Source of the DNA: an uncultured Pelagibacteraceae bacterium
GTDB lineage: Bacteria > Pseudomonadota > Alphaproteobacteria > Pelagibacterales > Pelagibacteraceae
Direction: 5' to 3'
NCBI GenBank assembly: GCA_902566365.1
Contig: CACFIH010000002.1
Location: 1-64,000 of the forward strand
DNA: 64,000 bases
Of the stretch, positions 17,204-24,042 are shown piece after piece. The notes beneath the pieces were generated by a model. It ran no database searches, had not been told where the DNA came from, and worked only from the letters and a program-made list of their open reading frames with translations. A program made the position numbers and the translations under genes. Each line of letters opens with the position of its first letter. Positions within the stretch are counted from its first letter, which is position 1.

Positions 17204-18395
17204 ATTTTTTTATCCTTTAATAGAAGATCCGTTTTCAAAAGATGATATAAATGAAGGCGTTAAAGTATTGAAATCTAAACAAATCACAATATCAAAAAAG
17301 ACAAAACATTTTGAAAAAAGATTTAATTCAACTTTAAAAACAAATTATTCTTTAATGGTAAATTCAGGGTCCTCAGCCAACCTATTAGCACTTCAATGTT
17401 TGATAAACCCATATAGAAAAAAAAGATTAAATTATGGTGATGAAGTAATTATACCAACATTATGTTGGTCAACATCACTATGGCCCATAATTCAAGCCAA
17501 CTTAAAACCAGTTTTTATAGATATAAATCCTGACACATTAAATATAGATGAAAGTCAAATCGAAAAAAAGATAACTAAAAGAACAAAAGCTATATTATTA
17601 GTACATGTGCTTGGAAACTCATGTAACCTGGATTTAATACTTAGGATAAAAAAAAAATACAATTTAATTTTAATAGAAGATACCTGTGAGTCACTAGGGT
17701 CAAAATTTAAAAACAAGTATCTAGGCAGTTTTGGAGATTTTTCATCATTCTCGTTTTATACATCGCATCAAATATCCTCAGGGGAGGGCGGAATGATATC
17801 CTGCAAGGATAAAATAGATTATAATATTATCAAATCCTTAAGATCACATGGATGGTCAAGAGACACATCTTTTGAAAACAAGTTTTCAAAAAAATATAGT
17901 AATTTAGACAAAAGATTTATTTTTTTTAATTCTGGATATAATTTAAGACCAACTGAAATATCTGCTGCTATAGCACACAGTCAGTTTAAAAGATTAAAAA
18001 CATTCATTAAAATAAGAAACAATAATAGAAGAAAAATTATTTCTGCAATAAAAAATGATAATTTTTTATGTGATAAATTAGAATTTTATAGAAATAATAA
18101 AAATGTTAGTGCCTCATGGTTTGGATTATCAATAAAAATTTTAGATATAAAAAGAAATAATAAAAACAAAATCATAAATAGATTAGAAAAAAATGGCATA
18201 GAAACTAGGCCAATAATTAGTGGTAATTTTGTAAAACAACCTGCTTCAAAAAAATATAATCTTATTAATAAAGAAAAATATCCTAATACAGATTATATGT
18301 ACGATAGGAGTTTTTTTATAGGACTTCCAACCAAATCATTAGACAGAAAATTTATTAATAAAGTAAAATTAGCATTCATAAATTCATTTAAATAA
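17181..18395 (+). CDS. DegT/DnrJ/EryC1/StrS-family enzyme with His in place of the PLP lysine; candidate GDP-4-keto-6-deoxymannose 3-dehydratase (ColD-like)
   Basis: A 404-residue fold-type I PLP enzyme. Family motifs include N61-S-G-S-S-A-N near the phosphate site, L-I-E-D-T-C-E-S-L-G-S near residue 163 and F-G-D-F-S-S-F-S-F. The segment that normally holds the Schiff-base lysine reads S-F-Y-T-S-H196-Q-I-S-S-G-E-G-G, so His takes the lysine position, as known for ColD and the RfbH-type 3-dehydrases. I therefore read it as a 3-dehydratase and not an aminotransferase. Cysteines of the RfbH iron-sulfur site are not evident. Directly downstream of gmd, its likely substrate is GDP-4-keto-6-deoxymannose. 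It overlaps gmd by 23 nt and the next gene follows without a gap. Confidence 0.75.
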   Translation: MKKIYTNKFFYPLIEDPFSKDDINEGVKVLKSKQITISKKTKHFEKRFNSTLKTNYSLMVNSGSSANLLALQCLINPYRKKRLNYGDEVIIPTLCWSTSLWPIIQANLKPVFIDINPDTLNIDESQIEKKITKRTKAILLVHVLGNSCNLDLILRIKKKYNLILIEDTCESLGSKFKNKYLGSFGDFSSFSFYTSHQISSGEGGMISCKDKIDYNIIKSLRSHGWSRDTSFENKFSKKYSNLDKRFIFFNSGYNLRPTEISAAIAHSQFKRLKTFIKIRNNNRRKIISAIKNDNFLCDKLEFYRNNKNVSASWFGLSIKILDIKRNNKNKIINRLEKNGIETRPIISGNFVKQPASKKYNLINKEKYPNTDYMYDRSFFIGLPTKSLDRKFINKVKLAFINSFK

Positions 18396-19223
18396 ATGAT
18401 AAGAATAGGATACTCTGGTAAAAAAAGTGGTTTGGCTAAATCATTTATTAATCAATATAAAAGGAAATTTATTTTTAAATGCTATAAGGAAGATATTTCA
18501 GATAAAAAAAAATTTAAAAATTGGATTAGAAAAAATAAAGATCTAAATATTTTTATAAATTTTGCAGCAATCACTTCACCACATAAATGTGATATGAATA
18601 AAAAAAAATCTTTTAATACTAATTATATTTCAGTCATCAATATGCTTAAAATAATAAATCAAAATGATATTAAAAATTTCAAATATTTTTTATGTTTATC
18701 AACATCACATGTCTTTAAAAAATCAAACAATAAATTAAATGAAAAATCTAAAAAAGTACCTTCGAATTTTTATGGCTACACAAAAAAATTATTAGAAAAT
18801 TATGTATTAAAAAATCAGAACAAATTTTATTATAATATTGGCATAGCTAGAGTATTCAATTTTTATAACAAACTTAGTAATAAGAATTTTTTTATAAATG
18901 ATGTGTTAAAAAAACTTAATAGTAATAAAAAAAAACTTTATTTTGAAAACGTAAACACATTTAGAGATTTCGTAAGCATGAGTGATATTAATAGCGCACT
19001 TTATTTAATGATCAATCTGAAATTAATTAATGACTTTAACATTTGTTCTGGAAAAAAGATAAAACTTAAAGATATAATCATCTACCTTAATAAAATGAAA
19101 CAAGACAAAAAAGATATCATTTTTAATGAAAAAGCCTCAAAAAGTCTTGTTGGATCAAATATTAAATTAAAAAAAAAAGGTTGGAAGATTAAAAACAAAA
19201 ATTTTTTTAATCAATTAAGTTAA
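18396..19223 (+). CDS. SDR-type NAD(P)-dependent sugar reductase/epimerase, RmlD-like
   Basis: A 275-residue short-chain dehydrogenase of the extended type. The N-terminal glycine motif is G5-Y-S-G-K-K-S-G12, the active site shows S-T-S near 102-104 and Y126-G-Y-T-K130, and the arrangement resembles dTDP-4-dehydrorhamnose reductases. After gmd and the ColD-like gene it is the natural candidate for 4-keto reduction of the dideoxysugar. It is shorter than the usual ColC epimerase/reductase, so C5 epimerisation is not assured. It directly follows the preceding stop and overlaps the next glycosyltransferase by 1 nt. Confidence 0.72.
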   Translation: MIRIGYSGKKSGLAKSFINQYKRKFIFKCYKEDISDKKKFKNWIRKNKDLNIFINFAAITSPHKCDMNKKKSFNTNYISVINMLKIINQNDIKNFKYFLCLSTSHVFKKSNNKLNEKSKKVPSNFYGYTKKLLENYVLKNQNKFYYNIGIARVFNFYNKLSNKNFFINDVLKKLNSNKKKLYFENVNTFRDFVSMSDINSALYLMINLKLINDFNICSGKKIKLKDIIIYLNKMKQDKKDIIFNEKASKSLVGSNIKLKKKGWKIKNKNFFNQLS

Positions 19224-20224
19224 TGAAAAAGATAATAATAATCGATAATTCAAATTTATCTTATGATGGCAATGATATTAATGGAAAAAAACTCAGAGGT
19301 ACTGAAACTTCATTAATTTTACTTTCTGAGGAATTTGTAAAAAAGGGCTTTAAAGTGGATTTCTGTAACTCAATAAGCCATAATAGTATAGTTAATGGTG
19401 TTAATTATTATAATAAAAATAATATAGAAATAAATGATACCTTCAATCTAGCCATAGCAATATCTGATGCAAACGAATTTAAACGCGTAAATTCTAAAAA
19501 AAAGGCAGTTTTCTCAGTAAGCAATCAATCACTTGAAAAATTTATAAGAAAGAAACAACTTTTGCCTTTCCTAAGATATAAGCCAGTTTTAATCACTTTG
19601 TGTGATTATCAATTCAATAAAAGATCCTTTTTTACAAGTTTCTATGGTAAAAAAACTATTCCAATAACTGTTGATCCAAAATTTTTGAATATTCCTGTAG
19701 ATTTGAAAAGAGTTCCTGATCAAAATATTGTTTATAATATTAGATCTAATAGAAATTTAGATAAACTAATAGATATTTGGTGTAGTAAAATTCACCCCAA
19801 AAATAAAAATTTTAAATTTTTCATTACTCCAGATTTAATTGAATATAATAGTAAGCTTGCTTCAAAAAATATTTTCTTAAGAAAAATATTAAGCAGAGAT
19901 GAAATGATTGATGAACTTAATAATTACAGATTACTAGCATATCTAGGACATAAATCAGATATTTTTACTCTTACAGCTGAAGAGGCAATTAAACTTTGTC
20001 TTCCTGTAGTAACGTTTGGTATTGGTTCTCTTTCTGAAAGAGTAAAACATAATGAAACTGGTTTTATAGCTAGAAATGACCAAGAATTTGCAGATTATAC
20101 CATTAAATTATTGAGTAATGACAATTTTTATTTAGATATTAAAAAAAAAATGTTTGAAAAACGTAAAATGAATACTTGGAACAAAATTGCTGATGAATGG
20201 ATTAATTTTTTTGGTTTAAATTAG
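19223..20224 (+). CDS. Glycosyltransferase, GT4-like
   Basis: A 333-residue GT-B-type enzyme: an N-terminal acceptor-binding Rossmann half beginning K-K-I-I-I-I-D-N-S with L-R-G-T-E-T-S-L near residue 29, and a C-terminal half containing L-A-Y-L-G-H-K-S-D near residue 236 and the donor-site pattern F-T-L-T-A-E-E-A-I-K-L near residue 249. It ends the plus-strand sugar run and meets the integrase gene tail to tail with no base between them. It probably transfers a sugar of the adjacent gmd-dependent pathway, which is an inference from position. Confidence 0.72.
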   Translation: MKKIIIIDNSNLSYDGNDINGKKLRGTETSLILLSEEFVKKGFKVDFCNSISHNSIVNGVNYYNKNNIEINDTFNLAIAISDANEFKRVNSKKKAVFSVSNQSLEKFIRKKQLLPFLRYKPVLITLCDYQFNKRSFFTSFYGKKTIPITVDPKFLNIPVDLKRVPDQNIVYNIRSNRNLDKLIDIWCSKIHPKNKNFKFFITPDLIEYNSKLASKNIFLRKILSRDEMIDELNNYRLLAYLGHKSDIFTLTAEEAIKLCLPVVTFGIGSLSERVKHNETGFIARNDQEFADYTIKLLSNDNFYLDIKKKMFEKRKMNTWNKIADEWINFFGLN

Positions 20225-21130
20225 TTAGATTTTGATTTTATTAAGAGCATTATTTTTAAACAAATTTGCTTCATGTATATATCTTCTAACCATAGCTGTA
20301 GTTTTATGACCTGTCATGGCCATTATATTTCTTTCTTCTGCTCCAAATTCTGCAGCTGTTGTTGCAAAACCTGATCTTAAACTATGTCCTGCATATCTTG
20401 ATGGGTCCAACCCAGCTTTATTTGCATATTTTTTAATTATAAGTGCTACTGATTTATCTGAAATTTGAAAAATTTTGCCTTTAATATCTTTTGAAAGTTT
20501 GTGTTTAATGAAATTTTTAAGTGTTATAACTGGACAAAATTCCTGGTTATCAAAGTAGGGGATGGCTTTAATAATCCCTTCACCTGATTGATCTGTTTTC
20601 GATCTTTTAATTAAAATCTTCACTCCTTCAGTTACGAATTCAACATCCTCATGCATAATATTAACGAGTTCTGATCTTCTAAATCCCCCTGCAAAACCTA
20701 TTAATATTAATGCTTTATCTCTGATTTTATCTTCATCTATTGCTTTAATTATTAATTTTAAATCATTGATTAATATAGGTTTTTTTGCTTTCTGTCTTGA
20801 TCCTAAGGTTCTTTTAATACCATGCAAGTTTTCCATTATGATCGGATGTTTAGTATCCAGATAATGTCCTTTTAACTTATGAATAACACTTATAGAAGCT
20901 ATTCTTCTTTTTAAAGTACTAAATCTAAATGATTTTGAAAGATGAGTTATGTAAAGTGCAATTATTTTTGGTTCAGTTGGCATTGAGGATAACCCATTCT
21001 TTGAGCAGAAAAGAGAAAAGTCCCTAAAATCAGACTGATAAGCTCTTAAGGTATTATTGGCTTTTGAATTTCTTAAGTTCTTTAAAGTCTCAATTTCTAA
21101 ACTTTTAACGTCAGTTATTAGTTCACTCAT
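20225..21130 (-). CDS. Tyrosine-type site-specific recombinase (integrase)
   Basis: A 301-residue tyrosine recombinase with a complete active site: R151 in G-G-F-R-R-S-E-L, K178 in R-S-K-T-D-Q, H249-S-L-R252, H275 in T-G-H-K-T and nucleophile Y284 in V-R-R-Y-I-H. The N-terminal 105 residues form the SAM-like core-binding domain. It resembles the short integrases common in alphaproteobacterial islands and is not the housekeeping XerC or XerD. It lies at the far end of a sugar gene cluster from tRNA-Glu. Its start codon is 4 nt from an 11-7-11 inverted repeat that could be its recombination core site or an autoregulatory operator. Confidence 0.9.
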   Translation of the reverse strand: MSELITDVKSLEIETLKNLRNSKANNTLRAYQSDFRDFSLFCSKNGLSSMPTEPKIIALYITHLSKSFRFSTLKRRIASISVIHKLKGHYLDTKHPIIMENLHGIKRTLGSRQKAKKPILINDLKLIIKAIDEDKIRDKALILIGFAGGFRRSELVNIMHEDVEFVTEGVKILIKRSKTDQSGEGIIKAIPYFDNQEFCPVITLKNFIKHKLSKDIKGKIFQISDKSVALIIKKYANKAGLDPSRYAGHSLRSGFATTAAEFGAEERNIMAMTGHKTTAMVRRYIHEANLFKNNALNKIKI

Positions 21131-21134
21131 AATT

Positions 21135-21163
21135 ATTTCCGATAACCATTAATTATCGGAAAT
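21135..21163. other. 11-7-11 perfect inverted repeat, dif-like; candidate recombinase core site or operator
   Basis: ATTTCCGATAA (21135-21145) and TTATCGGAAAT (21153-21163) are perfect inverted repeats around the 7-nt spacer CCATTAA. Two 11-bp arms around a 6-8 bp spacer is the geometry of tyrosine recombinase crossover sites, and the outer ATTT and inner ATAA of each arm match the Xer dif arm pattern. It lies 4 nt upstream of the integrase start codon. No second copy was found in the window by eye. Confidence 0.6.
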
Positions 21164-21207
21164 TATATAATAGATGATTTTCAATGTCAATAGCAATATT
21201 ATGAGTT

Positions 21208-21378
21208 ATGAAAAATTTTAATACGCCAGTTGCTATCGTTGTAGCAGCTATAGTAATTTCAATTACAATACTTTATAGCTCTACAAGGGACCCAATTACG
21301 AATTGTATCAAATTAGTTATGGATAATTCAAATATTTCAGCCCGGAGTGCAGCCTCTAGATGTGCAGGAGCTAGATAA
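21208..21378 (+). CDS. Single-pass membrane microprotein, unknown function
   Basis: A 56-residue open frame (ATG 21208, TAA 21376-21378) beginning M-K-N-F-N-T-P. Residues about 7-24 form one strongly hydrophobic helix (V-A-I-V-V-A-A-I-V-I-S-I-T-I-L). The polar C-terminal half carries two cysteines (C33, C52) and ends R-C-A-G-A-R. I do not recognise a family. Support comes from the helix, tight coupling to the next small gene (TAATG) and its place just ahead of an MGMT gene. No clear Shine-Dalgarno is seen. Confidence 0.5.
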   Translation: MKNFNTPVAIVVAAIVISITILYSSTRDPITNCIKLVMDNSNISARSAASRCAGAR

Positions 21379-21554
21379 TGGGCTCTATTGATGGTGAAAT
21401 TCCTGCATTATGGTTCTTGATAAGCTCAATTGGGTTTGTTATTTTAACTTTTATTCAATATAGAAACACAGGAAAGAGCTTTAATACGATATTTCTGTCT
21501 GTAATGGCTATTATTTTCTTTGTAAGTTACATAATTTTATTGATTCCACGATAA
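21378..21554 (+). CDS. Two-helix membrane microprotein, unknown function
   Basis: A 58-residue open frame (ATG 21378, TAA 21552-21554) starting M-G-S-I-D-G-E-I-P. Two hydrophobic helices are visible, about residues 10-26 and 38-56, joined by a short polar loop with R-N-T-G-K-S. The start codon shares its A with the upstream stop, indicating translational coupling, and the MGMT gene starts 6 nt after its end. It is not a family I recognise. Confidence 0.5.
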   Translation: MGSIDGEIPALWFLISSIGFVILTFIQYRNTGKSFNTIFLSVMAIIFFVSYIILLIPR

Positions 21555-21560
21555 AAATCA

Positions 21561-21830
21561 ATGCAGGGAACAAAATTTCAATTAAAAGTCTGGAAGTACC
21601 TTAAAACCATACCAAAAGGTAAGGTAAAAACCTATAAACAGGTCGCTATTGCTATAAAAAGCCCTAAATCGGCTCGTGCTGTGGCTAATGCTTGTGCTAA
21701 AAACCCATATGCCCCAAAAATACCCTGCCACAGAGTGATTAGATCTGATGGAGCTCTTGGAGGCTACTCTGGGAGAGGTGGAATTACGCAAAAGCTCAAA
21801 TTACTTAGATCTGAAAAGGTAGAGATTTAG
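21561..21830 (+). CDS. MGMT-family DNA alkyltransferase, DNA-binding domain only
   Basis: An 89-residue protein made up only of the C-terminal domain of O6-alkylguanine-DNA alkyltransferases. The helix-turn-helix is near residues 25-45 (T-Y-K-Q-V-A, with A-R-A-V-A-N-A) and the active site is P55-C56-H57-R58-V, so the acceptor cysteine is present, unlike in alkyltransferase-like (ATL) proteins where it is Trp. The usual N-terminal domain of about 80 residues is absent, and no in-frame start further upstream fits. It probably repairs or flags alkylated guanine. A hairpin terminator directly follows. Confidence 0.85.
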   Translation: MQGTKFQLKVWKYLKTIPKGKVKTYKQVAIAIKSPKSARAVANACAKNPYAPKIPCHRVIRSDGALGGYSGRGGITQKLKLLRSEKVEI

Positions 21831-21850
21831 CCCTATTTTGGGGCTTTTTT
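21829..21850 (+). terminator. Rho-independent terminator after the MGMT gene
   Basis: AGCCC (21829-21833) pairs with GGGCT (21841-21845) around a 7-nt loop, and T46-T50 of the same stretch extends the T-run after the stem. The stem begins within the stop codon of the MGMT gene. Confidence 0.7.
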
Positions 21851-22269
21851 ACATTAAAAAAGTAAGTAAAATCAACGTTTTTTGATCTTTTTAATTGATT
21901 TCATATAAATTAGCAAAGTTCACCCTTCAGTTGTACCATGTATGAGGCTATACTTAAAATAGACCCCTCTATGGCCGTTTAAACGGTATATTCAATTAGT
22001 GCATCGCTCTACTATTCAACTATATCAACACTTTTAGACCACCCTATTTTTAATCAATTCAATATTTGGAATGGTTAAAAAAGCTTTATTTTATTGGTTT
22101 TTTTAACATTTTTCATTATTAAGCAAAAACTACGAACAAAAAGCAATTGTTTGCGTTTATATTCTCTATAACTCTTAATAATTTTAATTATAAAAAATAC
22201 AATAAAAACAATAGTTTAAATAAAATACTTAATGTAATACTTTAGATATTAGTAAATAAATAATACCTA
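21851..22269. other. 419-nt gap without a recognisable gene; possible structured RNA segment
   Basis: No credible coding frame is seen. The part 21925-22060 is visibly less AT-rich than the rest and holds three small adjacent hairpins: GTAT/ATAC (21940-21953), ATAGA-CCCC-TCTAT (21959-21972) and the 12-bp palindrome CCGTTTAAACGG (21975-21986). The remainder (22065-22269) is nearly pure A/T and includes a GTTAAAAAA / TTTTTTAAC inverted repeat that could end transcription of the minus-strand permease. Such a long gap is unusual in this compact DNA. Confidence 0.35.
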
Positions 22270-23124
22270 TTATTTTATTTTTTTAACTAAGTTCTCTCTT
22301 CTGGAGATGTAGATACCACTTAATACAATAATAAATAATCCTAAGAAAGTCCAATTGTCAGGGAAATCGCTAAAGAAATAATAACCTATAATGATGTTTG
22401 TAATGATCTCAAAATAACTAAATGGAGCTAATTTAGAAGCGTCAGCGTATTTGAGAGACAATATTAAAAATAGATGGCCTATACAGGCAAATATACCTAT
22501 GGCAGCCATCATAGACCACTGATTTAAGTTTGGTTTAACCCATACAAATGGCATTACAGTGGATATAATTATGGCCCCTACTACACCAGTTAATAGTAAA
22601 GTTAACAAAGGATTGTCTGAGGTACTTAGTTTACGTGTAATAATCAAATAAAACCCATACATTACACCTGTTCCAAGAGCAGCTATACTTGCTAAATTAA
22701 TTTCTACAAAACCTGGTCTTATAACTACTAAAGAACCAATAAAACCTACAATTACTGCTGACCATCTTCTAAATCCTACCTTTTCACCTAAAAAAACTGG
22801 AGAAAAAGCAGTAACGATTAAAGGTGCAACAAAAGCTAGAGTTAATGCTTTTGCTAAAGAAATTACAGAAATTGCATAAAAGAAACAAATATTAGCTGTT
22901 AAAAGAATTAAACCTCTTATGAATTGTAATTTTGGTTTATCTGTCCATACAAGATTTTTTCGAAAAAAGAAAAACATAATTGGAAAAGTAAATGCAACAG
23001 TAAAAAAATATCTTGCCCACGTAATTTGCAATACTGGAAGATCTGAACTTAAGTATTTTGCAAAACCATCCATTATTGGAAGCATTACCCAAGCTAAGAG
23101 ATTAAATGTTATAGCCTTCATCAA
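22270..23124 (-). CDS. EamA/DMT family permease
   Basis: A 284-residue inner-membrane protein with ten predicted hydrophobic helices arranged as two EamA repeats; the second repeat starts near residue 145. Motifs such as R-P-G-F near residue 116 and L-K-Y-A-D-A-S-K-L-A-P-F near residue 223 are typical of the S-adenosylmethionine/metabolite-type DMT exporters. The substrate cannot be inferred. It is 15 nt downstream of the AEC transporter gene on the same strand and forms the right border of the accessory segment. Confidence 0.85.
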   Translation of the reverse strand: MMKAITFNLLAWVMLPIMDGFAKYLSSDLPVLQITWARYFFTVAFTFPIMFFFFRKNLVWTDKPKLQFIRGLILLTANICFFYAISVISLAKALTLAFVAPLIVTAFSPVFLGEKVGFRRWSAVIVGFIGSLVVIRPGFVEINLASIAALGTGVMYGFYLIITRKLSTSDNPLLTLLLTGVVGAIIISTVMPFVWVKPNLNQWSMMAAIGIFACIGHLFLILSLKYADASKLAPFSYFEIITNIIIGYYFFSDFPDNWTFLGLFIIVLSGIYISRRENLVKKIK

Positions 23125-23139
23125 AATGAAGAATATAGA

Positions 23140-24042
23140 TTAATTAAAGTATTTCAAAGCAAAGAATACAATAATAGGTATTGTTATAAAGGACATTAGG
23201 GTTGATACAACAATAGTACTTGCAACACTATCAACGATCTTTTTAGGTGAATATATTGACGCTACAAGATAATTAAGAACAGCACTCGGCATTGAACATT
23301 GTATCAATAAAACACCAGCTGCAAATCCCTCTAAATTAAAATATAAGATTAATAGATATCCAATTAAGGGACCAATGATTACTCTTCCAATAGAAGAAAA
23401 AATTGCCTTGTTAAGAGAAAAAACTTTTAATCTTGTTAATGCTATTCCTAAAGACATTAGGATTAAGAATATTGTTGCATACATAAGTAAGAAAGTAGTA
23501 TTTTCAACAAATCCTGGTAGTTCTAAATCGTAGTAAAGTAAAATCACTGCTATTATTATTGCATAGAACGGTGGACTTTTAAGTATAACATTTAAACTAA
23601 ATCTTCTGTCAGCTAAAAATACACCTAATGTAAAGTGGCATAATATTATTAGAGCAGATATAGCTGCTGATACACCAAGACCTTGTGAACCATAAGCAAA
23701 TAAGCATATCGGTAGTCCCATATTACCAGTGTTAGGCATGGTTAATGGTGGCAGCTCACGAATAATATCTTTTGTATTTAAAAGAAATAATATAACAACT
23801 CCAGTAATCATAAATCCACCTATTGCTAACGCGTAATACCAAAAATAATTAAGAAAAATATTAAACGATATATTTACTGGATTTAATGCATAAATAATCA
23901 TTGCTGGGGTACCTACATTAGCAGCAAAATTAGTGATAAAAGTTGTATCGATTTTTGGATTTTTCTTACCTAAATAATAACCAATACCAACAACAAAAAA
24001 TACAGGAAATAAAACTTCAAATAGTTTTAGGTAAATATCCAT
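23140..24042 (-). CDS. AEC family transporter (auxin efflux carrier-like)
   Basis: A 300-residue inner-membrane carrier with two five-helix halves. The conserved N-M-G-L-P-I motif near residue 107 and the P-S-A-V-L-N-Y segment near residue 252 mark the AEC fold. Bacterial members carry small organic acids such as malate, but the substrate here is unknown. The start overlaps the stop of hom by 1 nt, so it probably shares a transcript with it. Confidence 0.86.
   Translation of the reverse strand: MDIYLKLFEVLFPVFFVVGIGYYLGKKNPKIDTTFITNFAANVGTPAMIIYALNPVNISFNIFLNYFWYYALAIGGFMITGVVILFLLNTKDIIRELPPLTMPNTGNMGLPICLFAYGSQGLGVSAAISALIILCHFTLGVFLADRRFSLNVILKSPPFYAIIIAVILLYYDLELPGFVENTTFLLMYATIFLILMSLGIALTRLKVFSLNKAIFSSIGRVIIGPLIGYLLILYFNLEGFAAGVLLIQCSMPSAVLNYLVASIYSPKKIVDSVASTIVVSTLMSFITIPIIVFFALKYFN

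Noticed and set aside
17181-18395. Calling the DegT-family protein a PLP aminotransferase (for example perosamine synthase)
   Set aside because: The lysine that forms the Schiff base in aminotransferases is His here, which matches dehydratases of the family instead.
20225-21130. Calling the recombinase XerC or XerD
   Set aside because: The active site is shared, but the motif context (G-F-A-G-G-F-R-R-S-E-L, A-G-H-S-L-R-S-G-F-A-T-T) and genomic setting fit island-type short integrases. Housekeeping Xer genes are not expected at this place.
21288-21296. AGGGACC at 21289-21295 as a possible second attachment site matching the tRNA-Glu 3' end
   Set aside because: Only about 7 nt match, the surrounding tRNA sequence is absent, and the match lies inside the coding frame of the first microprotein. 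Too short to call a direct repeat.
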